Positions 37,760 to 47,133 are shown, counted from the stretch's first letter. The stretch is DNA of 64,000 nt from Pseudoselenomonas ruminis (GCF_008271295.1 NZ_VTOY01000006.1:62001-126000); one strand, 5' to 3'. Notes: generated by a model not told the origin, from the letters alone. Numbers and translations are program-made.

Positions 37760-38161
37760 TTAATGATGCGTAGCGATGTAGAGAATATCGTTCGCCAGGC
37801 GGTCGCCGGAAACTCTCTGCCAGTTTGAACCGGACGAGATGTAGGCATGTTTGCCCGTATAACCCGTCCACATATATTTCCAAGTTCCATCCTGCTGGGT
37901 GAAGCGATAGTCACGCTCCTCAAATTCTGCGTAATCGTCAGCAAGCACAGCATGGATGCGCAGTACCGTATTGGGGATGCGGCCGCTGGCCATCAGGGAA
38001 CCGCGGTCAACCGACCAGGTAGCCTGGTATTTGCCATAGCCCAAGTCAATCCAAGGGTCAGCACTAGCAACACTGGGATGCATCAAGTGAAGTCCAGTAA
38101 GGGTGATAGCTGCACCAAAGCAGCAGGCAACGAGATTAGATTTCAGTTTTTTTAAAGTCAT
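37760..38161 (-). CDS. Small secreted protein of unknown function
   Basis: 133 residues with a signal peptide (basic LKKLKSNL, then a hydrophobic core, cleavage near ASADP). The mature part holds DLGYGKYQATWSVDRGSLM and a Trp/Tyr-rich WKYMWTGYTGKHAYISSG segment. GGAGGT lies 6 bp before ATG 38161. Family not recognised. It converges on the glt operon; the 190-bp spacer to the divergent HAD gene contains AT-rich promoter-like DNA. Confidence 0.7.
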   Translation of the reverse strand: MTLKKLKSNLVACCFGAAITLTGLHLMHPSVASADPWIDLGYGKYQATWSVDRGSLMASGRIPNTVLRIHAVLADDYAEFEERDYRFTQQDGTWKYMWTGYTGKHAYISSGSNWQRVSGDRLANDILYIATHH

Positions 38162-38352
38162 AAAGACCTCCTTCATTTTTTTTTAGATTATAACATGATT
38201 TTAATGTCTTTGGTAAAATATATTATCACACAATAAAACATTGCCATTAACGATATATTTTGTCCATGCGGTCAAGATGTGACAGATATCAATTGTTCCT
38301 TCGTAAATAATCATTTATACTTACAAGTAAACGGACGATGGAGGCTGTATTT

Positions 38353-39168
38353 ATGGTAAAAATTGTATTTTCGGATATCGATGGAACCTTTTTGACCCCC
38401 GAGAGCAAGGTGAGTCCGGCCACGGCAATGGCGGCGCAGAAACTTCTGGCGGAGGGGATTCCGCTCGTGCTGGTTTCGGCCCGGATGCCGGAGGCTATCT
38501 ATCCCTTGACCGATGCAATTGGCATCAAGATTCCCATCATCAGCTATAGCGGGGCGTTGGCACTCACGGAGACGGGGGAAGAGCTGGGGAGCATAACGAT
38601 GGCGGGAGCCGATACGGCCCGGCTGTTGGCGGTACTGGAAAGCGAATATCCAGATGCAGTGGTCAACTATTATGCAGGGCACCATTGGTATGTCAAAGCG
38701 GTGGAAAACGAGCGCGTCCAGACGGAAGTCCGCATTACCTCGGCACAACCACAAAAAGCCAGTTTCGAGGAACGCCTGGCCGTTGGGGAAGTCCCGCATA
38801 AAATTCTGCTGATGGCGGAGCCAGAACTTTGCGAGCGGGCGGAACGGGAGCTTTCTGCCCGGTTCCCGATGTTTCATGTGGTGCGGTCGGCAGCGTTCCT
38901 GCTCGAGATTATGGATGCAGCAGTATCCAAGGCCAGCGGCATCGAAGTGATGCTGAAACATTTTGGATTCACTGCCGAGCAGGCATTGTCCTTGGGGGAT
39001 AATTATAACGATATTGAGATGTTAGAGCTCACAGGCCGCAGTGTCGCCATGGGAAATTCGCCGGAGAAAATCAAGGCGATTGCAACGGATATTACTTTAG
39101 CGAATGATGCGGATGGGTGGGCCAGATTCCTGGAACAGGAAATTTTTGCCAAGGAAATCGCGCGCTGA
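38353..39168 (+). CDS. Cof-type HAD hydrolase
   Basis: 271 residues. HAD motif I FSDIDGTFLT (nucleophile Asp8, acid/base Asp10), motif II VLVSARM, and motif IV SLGDNYNDIEML. The C2b cap places it in the Cof/YidA group that dephosphorylates sugar phosphates or FMN-like substrates; the substrate is unknown. ATG 38353 with GGAGG upstream is preferred over 38338. Confidence 0.9.
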   Translation: MVKIVFSDIDGTFLTPESKVSPATAMAAQKLLAEGIPLVLVSARMPEAIYPLTDAIGIKIPIISYSGALALTETGEELGSITMAGADTARLLAVLESEYPDAVVNYYAGHHWYVKAVENERVQTEVRITSAQPQKASFEERLAVGEVPHKILLMAEPELCERAERELSARFPMFHVVRSAAFLLEIMDAAVSKASGIEVMLKHFGFTAEQALSLGDNYNDIEMLELTGRSVAMGNSPEKIKAIATDITLANDADGWARFLEQEIFAKEIAR

Positions 39169-39266
39169 TTTTTAAAATATTTTGCTCTGAATTGATTAAG
39201 CTTTTCGAATATTCACCGATATATACTATAGAGAGTGTTTTTGATGAAGAAGCTGGAGGTGGATGT

Positions 39267-39665
39267 ATGGCTATTGATGCTGTGCAGGGAATAACGGCTT
39301 GGTCAGGGATGAAACACGACAGGAATAGCAGGGAAAAGACGGAAGCGGCGAAGGATACGTTTGCCAAGATGCTGCGTCAATTGGAAACTGGTGGTGGAAT
39401 CTCCGATACTGGGGAAAGTAATGGGGAAGATACCACAACCGTAACGCAGGTCATGTCGGATGGTTCGGTGCTGGTTACCGTCTATGCGGGAAATCGGATC
39501 GTATCGCAGAGCAAGACCCATGCGGCTAATCCGCAGGAGAATCCGGCGATAGTCAGTACGCGGGTGGAGCATTCGGCGCCGCCGCTTACGGGAAATACCG
39601 TAGGGGATGAGCTGGCCGCGAATATGGCAGCTGCCCAGATGCTCGCTATGCTGATGCAAAAATGA
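39267..39665 (+). CDS. Hypothetical protein
   Basis: 132 residues, start set by GGAGG at 39255. Starts MAIDAVQGITAWSGMKHD, has a Gly/Asp/Thr-rich central part and VMSDGSVLVTVYAGNRIVSQ, and ends in an Ala/Met helix (AANMAAAQMLAMLMQK). No signal peptide. I do not recognise it; the central DGSVLVTVY segment resembles small cytoplasmic proteins of unknown role. Confidence 0.65.
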   Translation: MAIDAVQGITAWSGMKHDRNSREKTEAAKDTFAKMLRQLETGGGISDTGESNGEDTTTVTQVMSDGSVLVTVYAGNRIVSQSKTHAANPQENPAIVSTRVEHSAPPLTGNTVGDELAANMAAAQMLAMLMQK

Positions 39666-39670
39666 TTCGA

Positions 39671-39715
39671 AAAAAGGCAGTGAAAACGCCCGCACGTTTT
39701 CACTGCCTTTTTGGT
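39671..39715. terminator. Bidirectional terminator
   Basis: AAAGGCAGTGAAAAC and its complement around GCCCGCAC, flanked by A and T runs; shared with the converging hemerythrin gene. Confidence 0.88.
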
Positions 39716-39730
39716 TCTTGACTTAGGGGA

Positions 39731-40141
39731 TTATTCTTCTACCAGGGGATAGAGCTCCTGATCCTCGCGCTGCAGGCGCTCAATCAGCGCGTCAATAACG
39801 CGGTGGGTCTCCTGCAGGAAGCCTGCGGGATTGTTTTTGATTTTCGTGGGGGTCATAAAGGCTTCCTTATAGGTGGTAAAGGTATCAGCTAAATGGCCCA
39901 TCTCCTGGTCAAAGGTTGTAGCGGTCTCGCGGATTTTTGGCGTATCGCTCTTCGCAAGATTTGGATAGAGAAATTTATCCTCGGCCGCCAAATGGATGGA
40001 GATAAGTCCGGCGAGACGGGAGAGCGCCCGAGAGATATCGTCGGCCTGACTTATCGCCTGCGTTTCCGTCTTAGCACCAGTTATGGTATCAAGCAGTTTG
40101 TAGATTCCTTCATGGTGGTCTTTTAGAATTTCCAGATACAT
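39731..40141 (-). CDS. Hemerythrin-domain protein
   Basis: 136 residues, a single four-helix hemerythrin domain. Iron-ligand candidates are His9/His10 (KDHHEGIY), HLAAEDKFLYP, the His in QETHRVIDAL and QREDQELYP. Likely binds O2, NO or iron in this probably anaerobic host. The upstream region holds a TGTAAC-N4-GTTACA palindrome that could bind a CRP/FNR-family regulator. Confidence 0.82.
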   Translation of the reverse strand: MYLEILKDHHEGIYKLLDTITGAKTETQAISQADDISRALSRLAGLISIHLAAEDKFLYPNLAKSDTPKIRETATTFDQEMGHLADTFTTYKEAFMTPTKIKNNPAGFLQETHRVIDALIERLQREDQELYPLVEE

Positions 40142-40202
40142 CGTAATCGCTCCTTTTACTTTTCTCTATGGGTATAGTGTAGCGGGAAACGGGCGGCGAA
40201 GA

Positions 40203-40218
40203 TGTAACTAGGGTTACA
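40203..40218. promoter_or_regulatory. Operator-like palindrome upstream of hemerythrin gene
   Basis: TGTAAC-TAGG-GTTACA, perfect 6-bp arms. It lies roughly 40-47 bp upstream of a start inferred from CACTAT/TATACC on the minus strand. Confidence 0.5.
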
Positions 40219-40334
40219 AAAAGTTTCGAAACGAACATATTTATGGCAGGAATTCGCGGATGCGAGTCCGAAGTAAACAGCAACAACTCGATTGTTCACA
40301 ATTATGTTTTACGTGAAGTAGGGAGTGACAGGTC

Positions 40335-40433
40335 ATGAAAACGCGTAATCAAGGGCGGAATCTTTATCCGAGCAGTAGTGGGAGAACTACGCCTGTCTCT
40401 TCGGGGGGGGGGACATTTGCTGGGCAAAAATAG
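40335..40433 (+). CDS. Possible 32-residue leader peptide with internal poly-G
   Basis: ATG 40335, GGGAG about 9 bp upstream, stop TAG at 40431. The Ser/Gly/Thr-rich peptide contains a G10 tract (40403-40412) read as SSGGGT. A slip by one base changes the reading frame. It lies in the leader of the adhesin gene. Coding is uncertain. Confidence 0.35.
   Translation: MKTRNQGRNLYPSSSGRTTPVSSGGGTFAGQK
40403..40412 (+). repeat. Homopolymeric G10 tract
   Basis: Ten consecutive G, about 155 bp upstream of the adhesin start; length is typical of slippage-prone phase-variable tracts. Confidence 0.85.
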
Positions 40434-40462
40434 CGGATTATCCACATTTCCATAAGGTGCGT

Positions 40463-40534
40463 ACAAAGCCTTCGGCGAGGGCGTAAGCGATGTTTGGTTC
40501 GTTTGCGCCTTGGCAGGAGGCTTTGTGTGTTTTT
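40463..40534 (+). terminator. Attenuator-like hairpin in adhesin leader
   Basis: ACAAAGCCT pairs with AGGCTTTGT, with weaker inner pairing, followed by GTGTTTTT. A TTATCCACA 9-mer lies just before it (40438). The spacer 40142-40566 otherwise holds the hemerythrin promoter region and the poly-G peptide. Confidence 0.5.
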
Positions 40535-40566
40535 AGGGACAGTTCATGACAAAGGAGTGAAATACA

Positions 40567-43500
40567 ATGAAGAGGGAGAAGATGACACGCAGGGCGCGCT
40601 ATGGAATCATGGCGGCGCTGATTGCTGGTGCTTTCAGTATCATGCCGGCCGTCCAGGCTATGCCGACGGGCGGAAATCCTACGGCCGGGGTAGGTATTGA
40701 GACCAATGGGGCCATCATGGACATCACGAGTACTGAGGGGAATAACCTGATTACCTGGCAAAGTTTCTCGGTAGCGGCCAATGAGCAGGTGCGATTCGAT
40801 GCGAATAATTATCTGAACTATGTCAGGGGCATCAATCCCTCGGAAATCCTGGGGAAAATTACGGGCGGTGGGGATATCTACCTCGTGAATCCCAATGGGA
40901 TTGTCGTCGGGGATGGTGCCCAAATCGATGTCGGCAGCCTCCATCTGTCAACGGCCAAAATCAGCGAGGGAAATCTCAATACCTTTGCGGATGCAAAAGG
41001 AGCGTTGGATAGCGCCGTAACGTTTCAGGGTGATGTCCTCAACAAGGGCACGTTAAATGCCAGTGCGATTACCGTACAGGGTGAAAACATCACATTTAAG
41101 GATGTGGCCGCTGTGAATAATACGGCTACGGTGAAACTGCAATCGACCAATCCCGCGCATTTAGGGCAGGAAGTGGGCGTAGAAGCGGAGGAGTATAACA
41201 ATACGCAGTATACCGATTTAGCATTGACCAGTCCTGCTTGGACTTTTAAGGATAGCAGTGGGGAAACCGACTTGGAGCCAATAAATTATGTATTGGTTCG
41301 CAATGCGTATGAACTGCAGAATATGAAAAACAATCTTAATGGAAATTACATGCTGGCCAAAGACATAATATTAACGGTTCCGGATAATGGCGGTTCAAAT
41401 TTTTCGCCTATTGGTGAACAGGAAGAATCTGAGTCATTTAAGGGAAAACTCGATGGCTGTAATTACGTAATTGGTAATTTGACGATTAATGAGCCAGATA
41501 CGAATTATGTAGGACTTTTTAGATATTGCCGCACTAATAACGCGGTATTTGAAAATGTAGGTTTTGTAAATAGCAATATAACAGGCAATAACTATGTTGG
41601 AAGTCTTGCTGGCGAAGTGCGTTCATCGGTTATCATAAAAAATGTGTATAATACAGGTAGTATTAAGGGGAATGAGGTCGTTGGGGGAATTATAGGTGGT
41701 TTAGCCGACAGTAAGCTGACAAATTCTTATAATACGGGAGATATAACTGGCGCCAAAACTTTGGGAGGAATAACAGGGCGTTTAGAGTCTGGTGCTAAGA
41801 TTAGTAATGCCTATAATACAGGAAATGTAACAAGCGTCTCTAATGGAAATTATGTTGCAGGAATTGCGGGACATCCTGCAGGAGGATCTCCCGTAGAATA
41901 TTGTTACAATACCGGTAATATTTCAGGCGGTGATTATGTTTGCGGTATTTACTCTAGTGGTGGTTCGTATTTATATAATACTGGTAACATAAGCGGCAAT
42001 AATTATGTAGCGGGGATTGCTAGTATCTGGGGAGCATGTCAAAATAGCTATAATGCAGGAAATATAGTTGGTACAGGGGATAACGTAGGTGGATTGTTAG
42101 CTTCTGGGAGTACGGTAAAAAATTCCTATAACATTGGAAATGTACAAGGAAATGGAAGTCATGTTGGAGCTGTTGTGGGAGATTACACAGGAAATATTTC
42201 TGATATGACGGAAGTATATTATGCAAGTAATATAGAAGTAAAGAATAATGCTGGAACTGTTAATGATTTAGGAACAGGCGAAACTTTAGAAACATTAATG
42301 AATCCAGAGACGTTTAGCGATGCTAGCTGGAATATGAATATAGACGGCAGCACGAATACAGGGTGGCGTATTTATCCTAGATATACCACACCATTGCTGT
42401 CAAACTTTATGAAACCGTTGGAGTTATCAAGCAACATATCATATGAGCTTTCTAGCGCTTATACTGGAGCGGATATTCTGGTAGGACAGGGGGCTAATGG
42501 AGCCGTTACGGTGCGTAATGTTGGCGAATATACGATTAACGATTTGTCGAGGCTTTATTCGAATCAGCAGGGCTACAACATTCATGTTTCGGAGGGGACG
42601 ACGGCGGTTTTGAAATACACGGTAACGCCGGTGCCTTTGACGATTGCGGCAACCTCACAAAATAAGACCTATGACGGTCAGGCGGCAATCGAAGCGGTGG
42701 ATGGCAGCTATAGTGTCAGCGGCCTGTTAGGCGCGGATACGTATGCGAATCCGGTAATCAGCTTTGCGGATAAGAATGTCGGCAATGCGAAGGCTATCTC
42801 CATCAGTGGCGGTACGCTGACCGACGGCAATAACGGTGCCAATTATGTGGTAAGCTATGTGGGCAGTACGGGAAATATTACGGCGAAGGATCTTACGTTA
42901 GCGGCTGACGCCGTCAATGTCACGAAGGTCTATGATGGCACGACGGCCATCGATGCGCAGGCGAAGTTCACGATTGCTGGCATGGTGGATGGCGATGATG
43001 TATATCTGGATAGTTCCAATATCACGGTGTCAGATTATACTAGTGCGGATGTTGGGTCGTATGAGCTTACGTTTAATGCCACGGGAGCGGTAGCTTTGGC
43101 GGGAGCCGATGCGGGGAACTACAATCTCACGGGTACGCTGAATGATTTGGCGGGAACTGGCAAGATTACCCCGAGGGAGCTTACGGTAGCCTTTGGCAAT
43201 ACGACGAAGGAATATAATGGCCTCTTTGCCGCAACACCGGGCGTGGCAACGTTTACGGGGCTTGTCGAGGGCGATACGGTGAGCCTTTCTGATACCGTTC
43301 AGGCAACCTACGCGAATAAGGGCGCTGGCACCTGGGATGTGAACTATAGTGGGCTTTCGCTTACGGGAACTTCGGCGGGCAACTATACGATTGCCGGCAC
43401 TGCGGTAGGAACTGGTACGATTACGCCGAAGGCGCTTACGGTATCCTTTGGCGATACGGCTCGTGATTACAATGGAACGACGACAGCAACCGCAGGGGTA

Positions 43501-44142
43501 GCAACGCTTACGGGCGTGCTGGAGGGCGATGCGGTAAGTCTGGTCGATGGTTTTACGGCGCAGTATGACAGCAAGAATGTCGGTGACCGGACCGTAACCT
43601 ATAGCGGCCTTTCGCTCACGGGAGACTCGGCGGCAAACTATACGATTGCGGCTTCGGCCCAGGGCGCTGGCAGTATCCAGGCAGTGCCGGTGACGTTCAA
43701 GGCCGACGACTATACGAAGCTTTATGACGGCACGACAAGTGCTCCCGGGGCGACCTTCAGCGTCTCTGAGGGCAGTTTGTTTGGCACGGATCGTGCCGGC
43801 GACGGAGTCTTTGCCTTTGAAGACAGCACTGTCGGCACGGGGAAACATCTCCTGTTCTCCGGCGTCACGATTGCGGATGGCAATGAGGGGCAGAACTATC
43901 TGGTAAGCTATCTGCCGAGCACGAATAGTAGTATTACGCAATTCTCCCCGTTGATGCTTAACGCGATGGCGGTAGCTAATTCTTCGGCAGAAGGTGACGG
44001 TGAGCTGAAACGCCGTGCGCTGGCAGAAGGATTGACGCTTAATAATTATCGGCAGTTGTCAGGTCTTGCCAGCAGTGGTATGAATACGCCAGTTGCTATG
44101 AGTTTTGAGGATATTCTAACGATGTGGTCTGTTTCTGAATGA
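40567..44142 (+). CDS. Two-partner-secretion adhesin/exoprotein (TpsA)
   Basis: 1191 residues. Signal peptide with long n-region (1-31), then a filamentous-hemagglutinin-type TPS domain with the NPNGI motif at 108-112. The middle (about 235-600) is GLUG-type repeats (YNTGxIxGxxxVGGI), then 5-6 MBG/YDG-type repeats (KTYDGQAA, KVYDGTTAID, KEYNGLFA, RDYNGTTTAT, KLYDGTTS). It is secreted across the outer membrane by the TpsB encoded next. The GLUG part is visibly more AT-rich than both flanks. RBS AAAGGAG upstream. Confidence 0.9.
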   Translation: MKREKMTRRARYGIMAALIAGAFSIMPAVQAMPTGGNPTAGVGIETNGAIMDITSTEGNNLITWQSFSVAANEQVRFDANNYLNYVRGINPSEILGKITGGGDIYLVNPNGIVVGDGAQIDVGSLHLSTAKISEGNLNTFADAKGALDSAVTFQGDVLNKGTLNASAITVQGENITFKDVAAVNNTATVKLQSTNPAHLGQEVGVEAEEYNNTQYTDLALTSPAWTFKDSSGETDLEPINYVLVRNAYELQNMKNNLNGNYMLAKDIILTVPDNGGSNFSPIGEQEESESFKGKLDGCNYVIGNLTINEPDTNYVGLFRYCRTNNAVFENVGFVNSNITGNNYVGSLAGEVRSSVIIKNVYNTGSIKGNEVVGGIIGGLADSKLTNSYNTGDITGAKTLGGITGRLESGAKISNAYNTGNVTSVSNGNYVAGIAGHPAGGSPVEYCYNTGNISGGDYVCGIYSSGGSYLYNTGNISGNNYVAGIASIWGACQNSYNAGNIVGTGDNVGGLLASGSTVKNSYNIGNVQGNGSHVGAVVGDYTGNISDMTEVYYASNIEVKNNAGTVNDLGTGETLETLMNPETFSDASWNMNIDGSTNTGWRIYPRYTTPLLSNFMKPLELSSNISYELSSAYTGADILVGQGANGAVTVRNVGEYTINDLSRLYSNQQGYNIHVSEGTTAVLKYTVTPVPLTIAATSQNKTYDGQAAIEAVDGSYSVSGLLGADTYANPVISFADKNVGNAKAISISGGTLTDGNNGANYVVSYVGSTGNITAKDLTLAADAVNVTKVYDGTTAIDAQAKFTIAGMVDGDDVYLDSSNITVSDYTSADVGSYELTFNATGAVALAGADAGNYNLTGTLNDLAGTGKITPRELTVAFGNTTKEYNGLFAATPGVATFTGLVEGDTVSLSDTVQATYANKGAGTWDVNYSGLSLTGTSAGNYTIAGTAVGTGTITPKALTVSFGDTARDYNGTTTATAGVATLTGVLEGDAVSLVDGFTAQYDSKNVGDRTVTYSGLSLTGDSAANYTIAASAQGAGSIQAVPVTFKADDYTKLYDGTTSAPGATFSVSEGSLFGTDRAGDGVFAFEDSTVGTGKHLLFSGVTIADGNEGQNYLVSYLPSTNSSITQFSPLMLNAMAVANSSAEGDGELKRRALAEGLTLNNYRQLSGLASSGMNTPVAMSFEDILTMWSVSE

Positions 44143-44156
44143 TTGAGGTGGTTATA

Positions 44157-45776
44157 TTGCGGTACGTGAAATCTGTTATTCTAACCAATCTGTTTTGTCT
44201 GGCGGCATTGCCGGCGGCTATGGCGGCCCCGGCAGTGCCAGCACCACCCCAGGTTCCAGTGGCACAGCAGTCGGATGGCGATGCGGTAGCCGCACCGCCT
44301 GTGAAGGAGCAGGCGGCGGGAAATTTGCAGTTTGTGCTGCAGGAAGTTCGGTTCGAGCATCCGCAGATGTCGCTCGAGGATAAGGCGCTGACCCAGCTGG
44401 TCGAGCCGTTCTTGAAACGGGAGATTACCCCCACCGAGTTAAATGCGATGCTGGATCAGCTGACAGCCTATGCCAGAGTTCATGGCTATCCGGCGTCTAT
44501 GGCGTATGTTCCGGCACAGACCGCTGTCAAAGGTCATCTTACGGTGCAGTTCGCCCCAGGGGTATTGGGAAAAGTCCGCGTCGATGAGGATAAGGTCCTG
44601 AAAGAGGCAGTGACGAGACGGACGCTTGCCGGCTTGAAGCCCGGTACCGTAATCCACAGTGCAGAGCTCGAGCGGGCGGTACGTAATCTCAAGGATATCC
44701 CGGGAATCGAGGTCAGTGCGAGCCTGGTACCAGGCGACAATAGCGGCGAAAGCGATTTGGCCATCAGCATCGCGCCTAAGGACAGGGATATGTATATCCT
44801 CTACAGTGAGAACTACGGCAGTAAAGCCGCTGGGCGCTATCGCTATGGGGGATTGGCCGATTGGCGCAACATCAGCCATCGGGGGGATCGTCTCAATGTC
44901 GGTGGTCTCATCTCCAATGGCAAACAGCATGGCTATAACATCGGCTATGAAATGCCAACCGGCCATAGTGCGACGACGGTAGGGCTTAGTTACAGCCGGA
45001 CGGACTACGAATTGGGCAGTATCTGGAGTCAGCTCGGCATGGAAGGAAAATCCGATACCGTCAGCCTCTATGGGAAAACACCGCTTTGCAACCAGGCGAA
45101 GGAGAATCTGAATCTGGTCTATTCCTTCAATTACCGCCGGCTGGAGGATAAGATGAAGGGGCTGGAACTCGGTAACCGTCATTCGTACAGTACCAGCGTT
45201 GGCGTGGATGGACGTTATCGCCAGCCGAATAATCTCCTGCAGTACAACGTTTCCTTGCAAAGTGGTACGTTGACGCCGGATTCGACGTTGGCCAATACCT
45301 TGGCAACCGATGGCGGTTACCAGGGGAGCTATATCAAAGGGACTTTGGATGTTACCGACATTCAGAAACTTACCGGACCCTTTGATGTAATGGTGAAGGT
45401 ATCGGGGCAGAAGGCGGCCTCCAACCTCGACAGCAGTGAGCACATCTATCTGGGTGGTGCGCGCGGCATTCGGGCGTATCCGCAGGGCGAAGCCTCTGGG
45501 GATGAAGGCATCATGGGTACCTGTGAGTTCCGCTACCATACGAAACTTCCGGGGCTGACGCTCTCGACCTATTATGATGCCGGCCATGTTCGGGAACAGA
45601 AATCTGCCCGTGCCAGCACGACACTGCAGGGCTGGGGTCTTGGAATCACCTATTCGAAGGAGAACGACTGGTTTGCCCGCGTGGACTATGCACGGCGCAT
45701 TGGCGGCGATGACAATCTCTCCCGCGATGCCAAGAGCAAACAGCGAATCTGGTTCCTGGCCGGAAAAGTATTCTGA
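44157..45776 (+). CDS. TpsB outer-membrane transporter (ShlB/FhaC family)
   Basis: About 539 residues. Signal peptide (VILTNLFCLAALPAAMAAP), Pro/Ala-rich linker, POTRA domain (about 50-120: EVRFEHPQMSLEDKALTQLV) and a second POTRA-like part, then a 16-strand beta-barrel with conserved GGARGIRAYPQGEASGDEG. Ends ...LAGKVF with terminal Phe as in outer-membrane proteins. TTG 44157 with GAGGTGG upstream is preferred; an ATG at 44139 overlaps the adhesin stop but lacks a site. Exports the upstream adhesin. Confidence 0.92.
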   Translation: MRYVKSVILTNLFCLAALPAAMAAPAVPAPPQVPVAQQSDGDAVAAPPVKEQAAGNLQFVLQEVRFEHPQMSLEDKALTQLVEPFLKREITPTELNAMLDQLTAYARVHGYPASMAYVPAQTAVKGHLTVQFAPGVLGKVRVDEDKVLKEAVTRRTLAGLKPGTVIHSAELERAVRNLKDIPGIEVSASLVPGDNSGESDLAISIAPKDRDMYILYSENYGSKAAGRYRYGGLADWRNISHRGDRLNVGGLISNGKQHGYNIGYEMPTGHSATTVGLSYSRTDYELGSIWSQLGMEGKSDTVSLYGKTPLCNQAKENLNLVYSFNYRRLEDKMKGLELGNRHSYSTSVGVDGRYRQPNNLLQYNVSLQSGTLTPDSTLANTLATDGGYQGSYIKGTLDVTDIQKLTGPFDVMVKVSGQKAASNLDSSEHIYLGGARGIRAYPQGEASGDEGIMGTCEFRYHTKLPGLTLSTYYDAGHVREQKSARASTTLQGWGLGITYSKENDWFARVDYARRIGGDDNLSRDAKSKQRIWFLAGKVF

Positions 45777-45822
45777 TTAAATAGGTGACAGATTACCGTT
45801 ATTGCAAAGAAACAGGATAAAC

Positions 45823-45876
45823 AAAAGAGGCTGTGCTGCCCCCTTTAGGGAAAGGGGACAGCACAGCCTCTTTTTG
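45823..45876. terminator. Bidirectional terminator
   Basis: AAGAGGCTGTGCTG with complement, inner CCCCTTT/AAAGGGG pairing, T-run on the right and A-run on the left; shared by converging genes. Confidence 0.9.
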
Positions 45877-45877
45877 G

Positions 45878-46942
45878 TTAAATCGTTTGTAATTTTTTCT
45901 CGACGTGATTGAGAATCTCGCAGCCGTCTTCCGTGACGATGACGAGGTCTTCGATGCGGACGCCGAAGCGGCCTGGCAGGTATACACCGGGTTCGATGGA
46001 AAAGACCATGCCGGGCACGGTCAGGTTTTCGTTGGTGGCACTGACATCGCCCTGTTCGTGGTCGGTCTGGCCGATGAAGTGACCGAGGCGATGGTTGAAT
46101 TCTTTTTCATAGCCATTTTCGGCCAGGAAATCGCGGGCGGCGGCATCGATGGTCGAAAGCGGAATGCCGGGGCGGATGATGGCCTCGGCTTTTTCGTTGG
46201 CCTGCCGCACGAGGTCGTGAACCTTGGTAAATTCTGGGTCAGCCGGTTGTCCGATTACGAAGGTACGGGTCATGTCGGAGCAGTAGCCCTTATAAACACA
46301 TCCCATATCGATGAGCACGCATTCGCCGTCTTTTATGGTCGTGTCATCGGGCTCGTGGTGTGGGTCGGCGGCATTGGCGCCAACGGAGACAATGGTGGGA
46401 AAACTGGGCCCTGAGGCACCTTCGGCCAGGAAGGTTTTATCGATGAAGTCTGCCAGTTCCTTTTCGGTCATGCCCGCCTTCGCGGCGTTAAAGGCCTGGG
46501 TGATGACGCGGTCGTTGATACGGGAGGCTTCGCGCATCAGTTCCTGCTCTTCGTCATCTTTGATGGCGCGGCAGTCGTCGACTGCCTGGGAGGCGAGGAT
46601 GGGCGTGATGCCGGTGCGTTCCATCAGTGGAATCAAGAAGCGCGCCGTAAACGTCTTGTCGATGCCGAGTTTTCCTTTTTGGATGTGGGCGGCAAGCAGG
46701 GCAATCTGGTCATCCATGTCGCTGAAACGGACTTCGTTATAGCCGGTTTCGGCGACCGAGAAGAGATGATTCAAAAAGAAGGTGTGCTCGCCGTCGGTGC
46801 GGATGAGAAACGCATAGAGGCGTTCGAACGGTTCTACGTAGACGCCCGTAAGATAGCGGATACTCATCGGATCGGAGACGAGGAGCTGCGTAAGCCCCAT
46901 GGATTCCATATTTTTGATAACGCAGGCAATGCGATGGTTCAT
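45878..46942 (-). CDS. Xaa-Pro aminopeptidase (M24)
   Basis: 354 residues with a creatinase-like N-terminal domain and the M24 pita-bread domain. Metal ligands: Asp in LIDMGCVYKGYCSDMTRTF, His in NHRLGHFIG, Glu in FSIEPGVYLPG and in GVRIEDLVIV. Removes N-terminal residues before proline. ATG 46942 with AAAGGA is chosen over a longer start. Monocistronic. Confidence 0.93.
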   Translation of the reverse strand: MNHRIACVIKNMESMGLTQLLVSDPMSIRYLTGVYVEPFERLYAFLIRTDGEHTFFLNHLFSVAETGYNEVRFSDMDDQIALLAAHIQKGKLGIDKTFTARFLIPLMERTGITPILASQAVDDCRAIKDDEEQELMREASRINDRVITQAFNAAKAGMTEKELADFIDKTFLAEGASGPSFPTIVSVGANAADPHHEPDDTTIKDGECVLIDMGCVYKGYCSDMTRTFVIGQPADPEFTKVHDLVRQANEKAEAIIRPGIPLSTIDAAARDFLAENGYEKEFNHRLGHFIGQTDHEQGDVSATNENLTVPGMVFSIEPGVYLPGRFGVRIEDLVIVTEDGCEILNHVEKKLQTI

Positions 46943-47104
46943 AGTTTGATCGTCCTTTCGAAAATGATACGGTCTCATTATACTACTTTGCGAAGCGGAC
47001 GTCATACTGGGGCGGTGCCATCAGGCAAAGTACCTATGTTTTTAATTATCAGAATATATAACACGTTCTTATAAATTTGTAATAAATAAAGAGCAATAAA
47101 AAAG

Positions 47105-47133
47105 TTGACAGAATGATATACGTATGATATATT
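47105..47133 (+). promoter_or_regulatory. Promoter of arabinose operon with operator-like palindrome
   Basis: TTGACA (47105-47110), 17-bp spacer, TATATT (47128-47133). The spacer contains the palindrome ATACGTAT (47118-47125) within GATATACGTATGATAT, a plausible repressor site. Confidence 0.8.

Noticed and set aside
40305-40320. TGTTTTACGTGAAGTA as a fifth parS
   Set aside because: Three mismatches to the consensus, including the 3' half; too weak to call.
40454-40540. c-di-GMP (GEMM) riboswitch in the adhesin leader
   Set aside because: The AAAGCC and GGCG segments are suggestive, but the conserved tetraloop/receptor parts are missing; a simple attenuator hairpin explains the sequence.
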